A stretch of DNA of 64,000 nucleotides from Rhabditophanes sp. KR3021 (Eukaryota; Nematoda; Chromadorea; Rhabditida; Alloionematidae): the NCBI GenBank assembly GCA_963281155.1, contig CAUJLY010000002.1, positions 2,976,001 through 3,040,000 on the forward strand. The letters are read 5' to 3'. Shown one piece after another: positions 1-10,600 of this stretch. The notes beneath the pieces are model-generated. The model had not been told where the DNA came from. It made no database searches and saw only the letters and a list, made by a program, of their open reading frames with translations. Each line of letters opens with the position of its first letter. Position 1 is the first letter of the stretch. A program made the translations under genes and the position numbers.

Positions 1-75
1 AAAAATACACATATATGAGATGATGCATCCTTATTATACATACCGTTTCGAATTTTCTCTATAAAATTGCCCGTT

Positions 76-289
76 CTAAAAATCAGTAGTATCAACAAAC
101 TCTTTGATGGTGATATCAGCTTCTTTTCTGTTGAGTTCCAAGTTCATTTTAAGGGCCTTGACACAATTCAGGTTCCCAGAATCGGTATAAGTAATTTGAC
201 TTCTAAAGGGTATAATCGGGATTAATTCGATGTTTTCAATCACTATCTCCGAATTGTATTTCTTTCTTAAGAATGTTAACTAATAAAAT
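76..289 (-). pseudogene. Minus-strand coding remnant, unknown family
   Basis: An open frame of about 69 codons without an ATG ends in a TAG at 76-78. It is preceded by an acceptor-like TTTTATTAG around 290. Codon usage looks protein-like and the encoded peptide contains KKYNSEIVIENIEL. The start resembles part of the zinc-finger relic at 48.9-49.93 kb, which reads KMKYNSEAIMKI, so both may come from one repeated element. No family is recognised. It could also be the last exon of a real gene whose upstream exons overlap the plus-strand exon at 337-515. Confidence 0.3.
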
Positions 290-336
290 GCTCTAATTTA
301 AAGATATAATTAAAGTGCTAATAATTTTTATTTCAG

Positions 337-515
337 GAAACAATTCCAGAGGATCCAGAAATAATAATTTATATAGAGTTGATATGCATCCACTCACTTT
401 AAAATCACTTATCGCGGAAAAATTGCTGAAGGTTAAGGGTTCCGATGAAGCTGATGAGTACAAATTTGTTGAATCTGATGTTTGCCATACCATCTTAATG
501 CAAAAGGTGATCTAA
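337..515 (+). CDS. Probable 3' exon of a plus-strand gene cut by the window edge
   Basis: A TTTATTTCAG acceptor ends at 336 and is followed by about 59 open codons to a TAA. The peptide looks coding (it contains HPLTLKSLIAEKLLKVKG) but matches no family I recognise. The exon starts with two bases of a split codon, so an upstream exon is required. I could not place that exon in the first 330 bases. The last codons AAAAG|GTGATC could also be a 5' splice site, in which case the gene continues. Function unknown. Confidence 0.35.
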
Positions 516-722
516 CTTTAGTTTCTACTTCAAGAATACGGGATCTGATTTGATGTATTTAATAAAAAACACTAGCTTTTAATAATAAGTTTTTATGCCA
601 ATTAAATAGAAAATAAATAGTTTATTTAATCAAAAATGTATTTATTTTGTCGTCATTTAGTTTTACATAAATAATAAAATATGTCACAGTTTATCTTATC
701 ACAACTCATACAGACAAGACTT

Positions 723-1728
723 TTATTCCTCGTATATCTTGTAGCACATGTGATTATCTGTGATGGTGTATTCAGTTTTGTGGTATTGCATCCATTCGCT
801 CTCGAGACATTCTTTATATCCAAAACGGCTGCTTTCATCTAATGTTAATAGAGAATCCAATAACCTTCTAGCCTTGATAGTTGGTTTGAAATGGTAGTAA
901 GTCAAATCAGTAACTCCTTGTTTAGCTCTTTCCCCAGGATTCATTGGAACGTGGCCAGTTAACATAACAAATAAGACAGCTCCAATTGAGTACCAGTCGG
1001 AAGCGTAACCATCGTAAGGTTGTTGTAAAACAACATTCCCGGTGCAGTAGTCTTTTGATCCACAATAAGATTTGCATTTTTCTTGAGGTTCCATTGTCCT
1101 AGCAAATCCATAATCGACCAAAACCAAGTTTCCGTAATTGTCAAAAAGAATGTTCAGTGGTTTGATATCTCTATGAATGACTTTTCGCTTATGCAGATAA
1201 TTAACGGCTTCAGATAATTGTCTGATAATAGATGAACACATTCTTTCAGGTAATTTTCCATTACTAGCCTTAAGTAAATCAGTCAAAGTCCCTGAACTAT
1301 AAAATTCAGAAATAATTACAATTTTGGAGTCATTCGGCTCCGAAATATGCAGACATTTTGCCAAATTAGGATGATCGACAACTTGCGTAACATATAATTC
1401 TCTTGGCAAAAATAGATCTACACATTCTTTTGGTATTTGTCTTTTGTGGATAATTTTGACAGCAACTGTTTTGTTGAATCTAAAATAACAACTATAACAA
1501 AGTTAATTGAATTACTAACCTTTTCGAATACCCTTTATAAACAGTACTATGCCCAGTATGACAAATAAAAGGTGTTTCCAATTCAGTTCCAGTATTTATT
1601 AACACGTCGTTATAAGCAGGATAGAAGGAAGATGTGGCATCTGGAAATTTCGATCTGTAATAGGCATCCTTTTGCTTGTCGACACATACGTTATATGCAA
1701 AATTGTTGCCTTGATCGACCGACATCAT
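723..1728 (-). CDS. TSSK-like serine/threonine protein kinase
   Basis: There are two exons, 1520-1728 and 723-1479, joined across a 40-nt intron, giving 321 residues. The start is the first ATG of an ATG-ATG pair at 1728; the open frame continues upstream without another ATG. What is seen: a glycine-loop region CHTGHSTVYKG (about 59-69), VAVK with the ATP lysine, the catalytic loop HRDIKPLN (172-179), DYG in place of the usual DFG (192-194), and DWYSIG in subdomain IX. The order and the small single-domain size fit the testis-specific kinase (TSSK) / CAMK-like families, which are expanded in nematodes. HRD and the lysine are present, so it is probably active, although DYG is unusual. The substrate is unknown. 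A germline or sperm role is family knowledge only. Confidence 0.85.
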
Positions 1729-2069
1729 GATGGATGGAGACGGCTTTTGCAAATGCAAAGATTTTTTATATTTTTCTTTGTATTTATTGGGAGTGTTATT
1801 TGGAAATTTAAATACAGATATTTAGATTATGTGGTTCCAATTATTATCTATGTCTGGAACACGCATACATTGTTACGGGAATGATTGTTGGTATTCATTG
1901 CTAGGAGCTTATAAATATTTAAATTTATTATGGATGAATAGAAATATATTTAATGTCATTTATAAAAAAGTTTATTGTGGTTTAAAGCTCAAATAGTTAA
2001 TTGCAAACATTTAAATTAAGCAATAAAAAGTAAATAACATTTATACTTGGTAATATTCTTGGTATTTTA
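1729..2069. other. Intergenic, kinase 5' side and F-box gene 3' side
   Basis: This is AT-rich DNA between two genes that both read on the minus strand. It must hold the kinase promoter or leader and the 3' UTR of the F-box gene. I see no further gene and no clear acceptor-like trans-splice site next to the kinase ATG. Confidence 0.5.
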
Positions 2070-3108
2070 TTAGTATCCTTCTCGATTTTCGTCGTCGTAT
2101 TGCTCTTGATATTCTTCTTCAAACTCACCTTCAAAATCCAGTGCAACCGTTTCGCTAATGAATTTACCATCCTCCGTTCTACCTATGCTTCTCGAATAGA
2201 CACAAGTATAAACATTTGAAAGGGAATCGTTAAATCTGTGAACTCTACAATTCTGAGCTACTAATCTCTCATTTAAGTCCTCCACCATACACTTTCTATA
2301 ATGGTTTGCATTCAAAATTATCCTAATTTCACCAATTCTTCTTGTAACTATCTTAATGAAGAACAATCCGATAAAGTAATAAAGGTTTTCTGTAGATACA
2401 TCTTCATTGCATTTAAAGTCAATTGAGTTAAATTTGTTGTTATCAAGATAAGCATTCCACAAAAACGGATCATAATTCCCTACTTGTGAGTCCGTTTGAA
2501 AAACTAGATTAATTGAATCATGCAATTTTATAGCTGGATTTGATGCAAAGGATTTAAATGATGAAGAACCTGCGCATATTTCCATAACTTCCAATTCTTT
2601 TGCCCAACCATTACACAGCAAATCGAAATGTAGGAACTCGCCTTTACCTTCATAATGAAAATGAATTTTCCTTAGTTTGTGCGATGTTTGAAGTGAATCT
2701 TTAAAATCATATAAATCTTGTGAATAAGAAGAAAACGACACTCTTATAATAGAATTGTTATTGAACACTACCTTGCTCATATTAATATAAAGCTCTTCTT
2801 TTGAATTGACCTAAGCAATATAATGTTATAATGAAAATAATTACACTTACAGCTTTGACCGATCCTTTTATTTCTTTTGCCAAATTCTCTTCATAATTCA
2901 AATAAACATCAGCGAATTTATTGTCTTGATTAAAGAAAAACCGAATATACAAATCTGAGTAAACTTGATGTTTCATTTTAGACTCATATTTTGTGGTTAT
3001 AACATTGAAACGTTTACATGCTAGATCAATAGCTTGTCTGTCCTTAGAATCAACTAAAGAAAAGAGTTTGATGAGCAGTTCATTAGGAAGAATATTTTTG
3101 CTGCTCAT
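2070..3108 (-). CDS. F-box domain protein
   Basis: Exons 2851-3108 and 2070-2810 are joined across a 40-nt intron (donor GTAAGTGTAA, acceptor CTTAG), giving 332 residues in a consistent frame. Residues 6-39 form an F-box: LPNELLIKLFSLVDSKD followed by the typical LACKRFNVI. F-box proteins recruit substrates to SCF ubiquitin ligases through Skp1. The rest has no repeat or FTH motif that I can name. The C-terminus is very acidic (many E and D, then REGY). Large lineage-specific F-box families are typical of nematodes, and this appears to be one such gene. The substrate is unknown. Confidence 0.75.
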
Positions 3109-3880
3109 TATGGAAATAAATTAAAAGTGGCTAACACAAATGTTGTAAATTGAATGCTGATTTATGATCACAAAGCTTTGCAATTTATAGACAATGATCT
3201 AATCTCTTGGTGTGAGAAGTAAGATTTTTTTCACTTGCATTTATTACAGATATCTTTAATGCTACATCCTAATCTATTAGTTTGAGACTTAACAATAGTT
3301 ATTTTAGAATGTGGATACCCAATATCTGTGACACATGTGCAGACTAATTTATTAATGCGGAACCCACCAATGGATGCTACTTGAATTGTTTATGGGAAGG
3401 ATACAGAGACAAGTGAACTGAGTTTGTTATTATTAGTATGCGTAATTATTCCACATACTGTTATCGCAATTTTATTCTCTTCAAAAAGTAAGTCATGTAA
3501 CTTATATATGTGTCTGTTGTAAAGAATGCGAATGCTAAGTACCTTCGTGTATTTTCATTTCTTACAATATTTTTGCAGAATTATGAAATAATAAATTAAA
3601 ATGTTAATAATCGTCTTTATATAAGTAATTGAAAGAAACTTTCTTAAGTTAGTATGATGTTTGTACTAATTCTTGCAAATCAATTAACCCATGTCGATAC
3701 GGTGCAAATAGTTATAATAGCATTTTCGGTTAACTGTGGATCGAATCATATAGCGGTAGTTCTCCCGTTATACAACAAGCTGCCGCCCAAATTTTATTTT
3801 GCAGCAGACAATTATGCTCCCTGAATCTAACTATACTGAAAAAGTTTGCGAATGATATAGATGGGGCTGCAAAAATTCAA
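3109..3880. other. Intergenic region, nothing certain
   Basis: AT-rich DNA upstream of the F-box gene. I see no convincing exon on either strand until coding-like codons begin near 3.88 kb in the endonuclease relic. Confidence 0.5.
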
Positions 3881-3884
3881 TCAC

Positions 3885-4745
3885 TGGCAGATATTGATAG
3901 CGACTTTTGGCAATTGAGAGTCAGGATCAAACTGCCGCTGCATCAATCAAAAGAGGCTGAAAAGCCAGCAGGAGGAAGATTGAGCTCTTGAACAGCGGAG
4001 TTTTTGGTAACTTGTAAAGACTACTACAATTAAGTTCCAGGATACTGCTTTAAGTACAAAGTGAATGTATTTATGGTGTTTCTGGAATACTTTAAAAAGT
4101 CTTTGATTTAATTTCACCAAGCATCTGTTTGCCGGTTTGAGTTATTTTGAATGAGTTGACTTTGAGAAACTTCAAATTTGCTCATGAAAGTTTTGGAAGC
4201 TATGATGATCTTCTCCAATACTTTGGACATCTCATTCGATTTCGACGAAGCATTATTATTGCAAAGTGGGAAAAACTTCTGATAAGCCATATCGTTCAAA
4301 GTTTTTTAGATACAGGAAGGAAAAATCCGATGAACCTTTGACCGCTGATTACTACGTTGGAGTTAAAAGAAGTGTGGAGGTTGAGTTGTATGTTCACAAG
4401 ATGTTACAATTTGTACTTTATCATAAAATAGACGAAGATGCAATCTTGAATCGTGCTAGTGAAGAAGGTCTAAAGATTGTTATTGTCTGCCATAGTCATT
4501 CAGGGAAGCTGGTTCATCTGCCAATTGTTCCAATAAAGATTTAGATGGAAGTGTTTCTTACACCATCTTTGAGTTTGCAGATGCTTGCCCTATTTTTAAG
4601 AACTTGAATGGATTAATTTATTACTGTTGCGCCGTGCTTTTACAATTCAAGAGGGTCTGTTGCAAACTCATAAGAGCATCCAAATTTAGTTTCCAACAAA
4701 CACACCTTCTACACCGCCATTTTTACTAAACTGCTGCTAACAACA
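3885..4745 (+). pseudogene. Degenerate GIY-YIG endonuclease relic (copy 1, intergenic)
   Basis: Coding-like segments occur in three plus-strand frames, interrupted by stops and shifts. The clearest is an open stretch at 4266-4544 containing YYVGVKRS at 4350-4373, which fits the YIG half of a GIY-YIG nuclease, followed by a helix-rich segment and EEGLKIVIVCHSHSGK. In another frame from about 4519 it continues with NCSNKDLDG, corresponding to the ITNC..HG segment of the copies at 15, 52 and 56 kb. I infer this from motif order shared with those copies. The catalytic Glu region is not clean. It is broken and probably non-functional. Confidence 0.5.
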
Positions 4746-4926
4746 TTTATCTGTGTAAAGTTTTATGCTATTCATTTTAAAAGACGATTGATATGTTCAA
4801 TCAAATAACTTGATCAACTATTACCTAATCTTATTATTTATTAATCTACTTTAAGTATGCTGATGATGAATCTTATTTTTGATAAAACTACATAATAAAT
4901 AATTACTTAAAAATAAACAAAAAGTT

Positions 4927-5046
4927 TGCACGAAGTGGGGTTCGAACCCACGCCTCAATAATGAGACCAGAAAACTCCAGCTACACTCTGTGTAGAAGAA
5001 TAGATATTCTTGAGTCTGGCGCCTTAGACCGCTCGGCCATCCGTGC
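4927..5046 (-). tRNA. tRNA-Leu(CAA): tRNA-Leu(CAA) with intron
   Basis: On the minus strand, the acceptor stem GCACGGA pairs with TTCGTGC and discriminator A. The D arm GGCCGAGCGGTCTAAGGC is type II, the anticodon loop is CT-CAA-G, the variable arm is long (GTCTCATTATTGAGGC), and the T arm GGGTTCGAACCCC is intact. An intron of about 37 nt follows G37, the usual place in eukaryotic tRNA-Leu(CAA). The 3' exon resumes with T then TCTGG, which closes the anticodon stem. The copy at 7305-7424 is in the opposite orientation and differs only in the intron. Confidence 0.95.
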
Positions 5047-5166
5047 ATATATTTCTGGTTCCTAATCAATTCCAAGTAATTATGTTTCTCATTTAGATCT
5101 CATTAAGTCAATTAATAAATCATTACAGTATGTGCATAATAATTTTTTATTAATGAAAAAATACTT

Positions 5167-6114
5167 TTATTTATGCTTTTGTATATAGAGAAAAACAAGA
5201 AATTTTGTTTTCGCTACAGATGAAACCGTAAGCAATGCATATGGTGCGAAAAATATAATCATGCTTTGAATTGGTAAATAAATCTTAAAACAAATTTTAT
5301 ATAACTCCATCCAATGAAAAAGATTACTGATTAATAGAGTAATCTCCAGTATAGCCATGATTGAGAGTATTGCAAAATTAATTAACGAAAACTTGACCAA
5401 ATTATGATTGGGTTTAGAAAAATGATTTATAAATACTTTTGCAGAATTAGACTTTTTCAATTTTTTAATTAGGAAAAAGTTTATCACGCCAATGACGATA
5501 ATTGCAATTATGTATGCTCCGAGCATGATACCATATGTAACATAATTTGTGAGACGATCTAAATAGGAAGAACTAATCATATTATTGTCGCCTTCTAAGA
5601 CAAATGAGGCTGGGAAACGAGAAAAATAAATGAAACAAGCTAAAGGAATTATGAATGGCCATGTTAACAATAACAGTAACTTCCATGAACTGTATATTTT
5701 TGGATATTTCATAGGCCAGTTAATTGCGGTAAGTCTGTTAATGGAAACATTTATAGCAAAGAATGACGATAATAATACTTGGATAATATTTAGTGATAAC
5801 ATTTTACCAACTATATCGTAAGGAATGGTATTACTTAGATAAAAGCTATTAAATATACCCATCGCTGGAAGCCGAAATGTAATTGTCTCTTCAAAAATAA
5901 GCATAAGGTCTGATATTCCATTAATAATAAACATAATATAAAATTCTTTGCCAAAATTCGGATCCTTGATAGTAATCATTTTTATAAGAAAAATCAAGAC
6001 CAGTACATACAATATTGTGGAAAATATGTCGAATGTAATTACAGCAATGTAAAATATGTTTATCACTAAAAAGATTAAATTGGACATTGTATTTAAAAGA
6101 GACTTACGTTCCAT
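5167..6114 (-). CDS. Nematode serpentine chemoreceptor, srg/srv-like GPCR
   Basis: A single open frame of 315 residues shows seven hydrophobic segments. The intracellular end of TM3 reads NRLTAINWPMKYPKIYS, the position and pattern (NR.TA...P..Y..I) typical of the nematode srg superfamily (srg, srv and related). A basic loop IKKLKKSNSAK sits before TM6. It is predicted to act at the plasma membrane, most often in chemosensory neurons, with unknown ligand. The start is uncertain. ATG at 6114 is used here, but its context GAACGTAAGTC looks like a 5' splice site, so ATG at 6087 (MSNLIF) may be the real start, or an upstream exon may exist. It lies between two inverted tRNA-Leu genes. Confidence 0.8.
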   Translation of the reverse strand: MERKSLLNTMSNLIFLVINIFYIAVITFDIFSTILYVLVLIFLIKMITIKDPNFGKEFYIMFIINGISDLMLIFEETITFRLPAMGIFNSFYLSNTIPYDIVGKMLSLNIIQVLLSSFFAINVSINRLTAINWPMKYPKIYSSWKLLLLLTWPFIIPLACFIYFSRFPASFVLEGDNNMISSSYLDRLTNYVTYGIMLGAYIIAIIVIGVINFFLIKKLKKSNSAKVFINHFSKPNHNLVKFSLINFAILSIMAILEITLLISNLFHWMELYKICFKIYLPIQSMIIFFAPYALLTVSSVAKTKFLVFLYIQKHK

Positions 6115-6635
6115 TCCAAATAGAATAGATTTAATTAAAAGAATTCTTCGATGTATTGCAATACCTATGTTGTATACTGACTGGATTTTTCAAAATAAAG
6201 ATTATACAAATTATACGCCGCAAATAAAAACACATGTGAAAATATTTTTTATTTTCTTTTATAAATTCTATAAAGCATAATAGGGAATCATAAGGCATAT
6301 GAATTATTGTAATTAGTTATTTAATAAGTATGGTTATTTCTATATTCTAGAGTATTTACTCAAAATATATACATGTACTTTTAGCTAATTATCAGAAGTT
6401 TATAATTGGTGCTATAAATTGATCATCCATCTATCATATAAAATAAGAAAGTTAATATATACGAACAAAACTATATTTTTACGTATGATTTAATATATTT
6501 GGGTCTGTATTTAGTAATTGTCATAAAATGTGGCGCCGCTTTCTAGCTAGACAAAATTAAAAATTGGGATACTATTTTCGAGATTGTAATAATATATTCA
6601 CCTTCTACTACTCGATGAGCCTTAAAATATAAGCG
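6115..6635. other. Intergenic, GPCR upstream region
   Basis: AT-rich. Apart from a possible upstream exon of the receptor gene (see its start codon), I see nothing supportable. Confidence 0.4.
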
Positions 6636-7000
6636 AATATGTCTACAACGGACACTCACGACCCAAACTTTCTGCCCGTTACAGAGAGGTGTCTGTTAAA
6701 CTCAAATTTTTGATTTATATCCATAAAAAACTCTATTTTGGCAGATTTTGTTATTAATAATAGTCGGTTCTTCCTCAATAATCTTGTCTTTATTTTCATC
6801 AACTATATCACTATTAATTATTGCTTATGTAATTTCTCAAAATTCCTTTACTAAAACCATCTTCTAAGCCGAAGTCATCAAACTCATCCGTAACTACGTT
6901 GTCATCAATGCTTACGATATTGTTTAAAAGGAAAGTTAAAACTAAGCCTAGATAACTCATTGAAAACAGTATTAGATTCCACTGGCATTACTTTCTTCAG
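6636..7000 (-). mobile_element. Probable pogo/Tigger-like DNA transposon remnant
   Basis: On the minus strand, 6650-6715 contains AGACACCTCTCTGTAACGGG followed by GTGTCCGTTGTAG. This is the ACGGACACCTCTCT-type subterminal sequence known from pogo/Tigger elements. Upstream on the same strand, around 6830-6925, a short acidic coding-like stretch contains DDNVVTDEFDDFGLEDG, like acidic C-terminal ends of such transposases. No intact transposase is visible. Evidence is suggestive only. Confidence 0.35.
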
Positions 7001-7304
7001 AACTGGACATAATAAGCTAATTTAAAGTTTGACCCTTAATAGAGTGTTTGTAAAACTCAGATTAAAAAGGGGAATTAAAGCTAAAAAAGCCAAAAAATTT
7101 GATTTTTTGTTATAGACAAATTCGACTGTATTTAATTTTAATTCAAGACACTTAATGGATGAATCTATCTGAGTAACTTGGAACCCACCCAGAATGTCTT
7201 AAATAAATACTTTTGTACAAAACACTATTTTTATTGAAACGTTTATATATGCGTAGTAATATTTAAAGGAAAAATATAATTATTTTTTAAGTATAGATAA
7301 ATGT
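7001..7304. other. Intergenic, nothing seen
   Basis: AT-rich sequence between the transposon-like scrap and the second tRNA. The last tens of bases should hold 5' tRNA flank. Confidence 0.4.
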
Positions 7305-7424
7305 GCACGGATGGCCGAGCGGTCTAAGGCGCCAGACTCAAGAATTTACATTCTTCTACACAGTGTGTAGCTGGAGTTTTCTGGTCTCATTATTGAGGCG
7401 TGGGTTCGAACCCCACTTCGTGCA
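7305..7424 (+). tRNA. tRNA-Leu(CAA): tRNA-Leu(CAA) with intron, second copy
   Basis: The mature parts are identical to the minus-strand copy at 4927-5046. The roughly 37-nt intron differs at a few bases (AATTTACATTC against AATATCTATTC, and CAGTGTGTAG against CAGAGTGTAG). The predicted stem within the intron and the box A and box B promoters are conserved. The gene points away from the first copy, forming an inverted pair that flanks the GPCR gene. Confidence 0.95.
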
Positions 7425-7631
7425 AACTTTTTGGTATTACCATAGCATTTACAAAAATATCTTTTACTACTGCACTAGCCAGATAATATAAACAAAGAAA
7501 TGAGCAATGTAAATAATTAATATTTTTAAACTCTTGACAATAATTTTGTATGCGTCTATTTATATAGTGACTTTATTTCTAGCTTATTTTTAAAAGAACA
7601 CATAACTGATTGAATAATTTTTTATCATAGT

Positions 7632-10600
7632 CTAAGTTTTTCTTTTTAATAAAACGGGCAGTGCTTCTAGTTCAAGAAGAGTCCAGAATCGTTCCATTTG
7701 AGCTTCTGTTTCGTTGAATTTGAATACATTTGACAGAATGTTCATCTTTACATCTCCCTTAAGTTGTGCAATATAACTGTTGGAAGTCCATTTAAATGAA
7801 TGATCATACCACAAGGCACGACGATGATGTTCGTTTTCTTCTTGGTCCAAAAACTTAAGTTTTGCAAATGGAATAGAGTCCGTGATTACAGGGTACAAAA
7901 GCTTATTTTCATATCCATCGAAAATTCTTCTTAAACCACAAATTTGTTTATACATCTTTGAGCTGCATAAGTTCTCTTCATTTCTGGCTACAATACAAAT
8001 ACCGTGTACTAACAAACTGCCATGTCTAGCAATATACTTTTTAAGATAATCTTGATACAAAACATTGTAATTAAAGCCAGATTTGTTTGGATTTTCCGAG
8101 ATACCAGGAGTATCGACAACAGTAACGCTATATCCTAAATTAGTATTGTTAAATTGGTAGGCAGTAATTTCTGTGGTGTGAGAAAGATGTTCTGGATCAT
8201 TGATGTAAAATCTAAAGTTATTTTCAATTCCAACATCGTAAAGTTGATTACAGATTGAATTAATTAAAGATGTTTTCCCGGAATTCGTTGGTCCGAAAAG
8301 AATTATTCTCTATGATACGAATAAATTAATGATATTAGTAAAAATGATAATTACCTTTTGATGTTTTTTCGAAGAACGTTCTCCCCCGATAATAACCTTC
8401 TTAATGTTTGTATATTTGCAGACAGTTTCCTTGCAATTTGGCTTAATCATAAGATAACCTTGGTATCTATGGGATTCAGTTTTTGAAGACTGAATTTGAG
8501 CGGCAGTAATTTGGCTAATTTCAATTTCAGAACTAATGTTGTGAACGCGTGTTGGGTAACCATAAGATACAGAAGATCCAATGCTGACAATACTTTTTCT
8601 AGATTGGTTTCTTGGTCTGCCAACTTTACTTTTGATCAAAAAGTCTATTCCTTCTTTATTTAAAAAGTCAATCTGACCATTGGCAATTCGATCCTTTACA
8701 GAATGTCTAGATAATTCATAGGCCTTTAGTTCATTTTCTAACTCCTCAAGAGCAGCTGAATTGTATTCGGTGGAAAGATGGAATGAAGCTTCAGATGCTC
8801 TTCTTGATTGAAGATCATTTGATGCTAGACTTCTTGAGTAATGTGTGGTTGGTGTTTTGTCATTCTTTTGATCAAAATGCTTAATTAATTCAGAAGTATT
8901 AATATTAATTATTTCGGCAGCATTACTAGTAAGAGGTTTTTCTTGGGAGTGTTCAATTTTAGTAATTTTGTCTTTGACTAAACCTTCTAATTGAAATTGT
9001 TCTTCTTTATGTCCATGTGAAGAATCAGATTCAGCTTTTTCAAAAGTTGATTTTTTAACATTAATAGACTTCATATGATTATGTTGTGCCGTGTATGGTT
9101 CGTGAACTGCAGCCACGTTTTTATTTTCAAACGTATCATAAGGTATTGGTCGTTCAATTACTGTGTCATCTGAAGAGTTTGAAATACTATGGTTGCTGTC
9201 ATCGTTTGAAATACTGTGGTTATGATCATTCTGAATATCCTCATAATGTGTAGCAGATGCTGGAATATTATCGTTGCTCAACATTGATGCAATAGAATGT
9301 TTTTTAGTAGACAATTCTGTTAAAAAAGTTTCACTAGAATGATCGTTACGACTATGTTCATATCGTGAATGTTCTAATCCATCATTAGATTCAGAATGCT
9401 TGGCGTGACCTACATCTTTATTGCCATTCTTTAAGGTTGAAGTGTTGCTAACAACTGATTGGCGCTGGGATCCTTGATAAAGATTTCTATGATTGTCTTC
9501 AACTGAAAATGATTCTACAATTTTAGATACCAAAGACTCTTTTTTTGATGGCAAACTAGTTTCATTATATTCAGAAGCATTTTTAGAAAAGGCAGTTTCT
9601 ATGTGGTTTTCCAAATCATGTTCTAACTCATGTTGCTGTGATTTGAGAGAACCGTGATGGGAGTTGTTGTTTTCTACTTGCGTGTTTCTCAATAATGATG
9701 GATCAAAAACAAGATCTTCAATTTTGCCACTTCTGATGATTCTCAACTGATGACCATAAATTCGAGATTCAACAGAAGAACTGCTTGATACAGATAAACT
9801 TCTTCTATTTTTAAATCTATTATAAATAGTGTTTGGGTACTTAGATTGATCCTTAAGCTGGCGAATATGAGTATCTTCGTGGTGTTGTTGACTGGTATTA
9901 GTTAAATTTCCGTTACTAATTGCTCTGTGATGATGTAGATTATGTGTTTTTGAACCATGATTATTCCCAATATGTTCATGATGGCTATGCTTCTTTGCTT
10001 GATGTAAAGTAAATCCATCATCATGCTTCAACTTATGTAAATGAATTTCAGCGTGTTTTGCGTGATGCAAATAATGTGGTTCCATTTCTTTTGCAAGATG
10101 TAATTTGTGTTCGATATGATGATGAGTATTGTGACTGTGATTGTCAACAGTGTAATTTTCATCGTGATTTTGTTTTAAGTTGTGAATACTATTCTCAGAA
10201 TTGTGATTTTTACCTTGAAATTGATCTAAGTTATGATTGTGATGGTGTTCGGAGTGTTCTAAATTGTGATTGTGGTGTATAGGATGATCTAATTTGTGAT
10301 TTTTGATTTCCATCTGTTCAAAATTGTGACTTTCGTTTTGCATTTGATCTAAATTGTGATTTGCAAGATGATCAAAGTGACTAATATTGTGTTCGGAAGT
10401 GTGATGCATATTTTCCAAATGATAAACCGCCTTGTTATTATCTAGATGGTGATGGCTTAAATTTCCGTGATGTTCAATATTCATTTCCTTATGGTCGTGG
10501 GGATGATCGTTATTTCCTTGGTGCACATGAGTGTGATGATGTTCAATTTCTTCGTGCTTATGATCCTCAGTAATTTTTGTTTCATGCGAATGCTCGACAC

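Noticed and set aside
4851..5075. 74-codon minus-strand frame beginning near the tRNA
   Set aside because: It overlaps the tRNA-Leu(CAA) gene; the same shadow frame recurs over the second tRNA at 7303.
8310..8354. Continuation of family copy 1 to a stop inside 8310-8354
   Set aside because: The segment is a 45-nt intron: GTAATTATC donor, CATAG acceptor, and removal joins the frame directly into the P-loop, as in copy 3.
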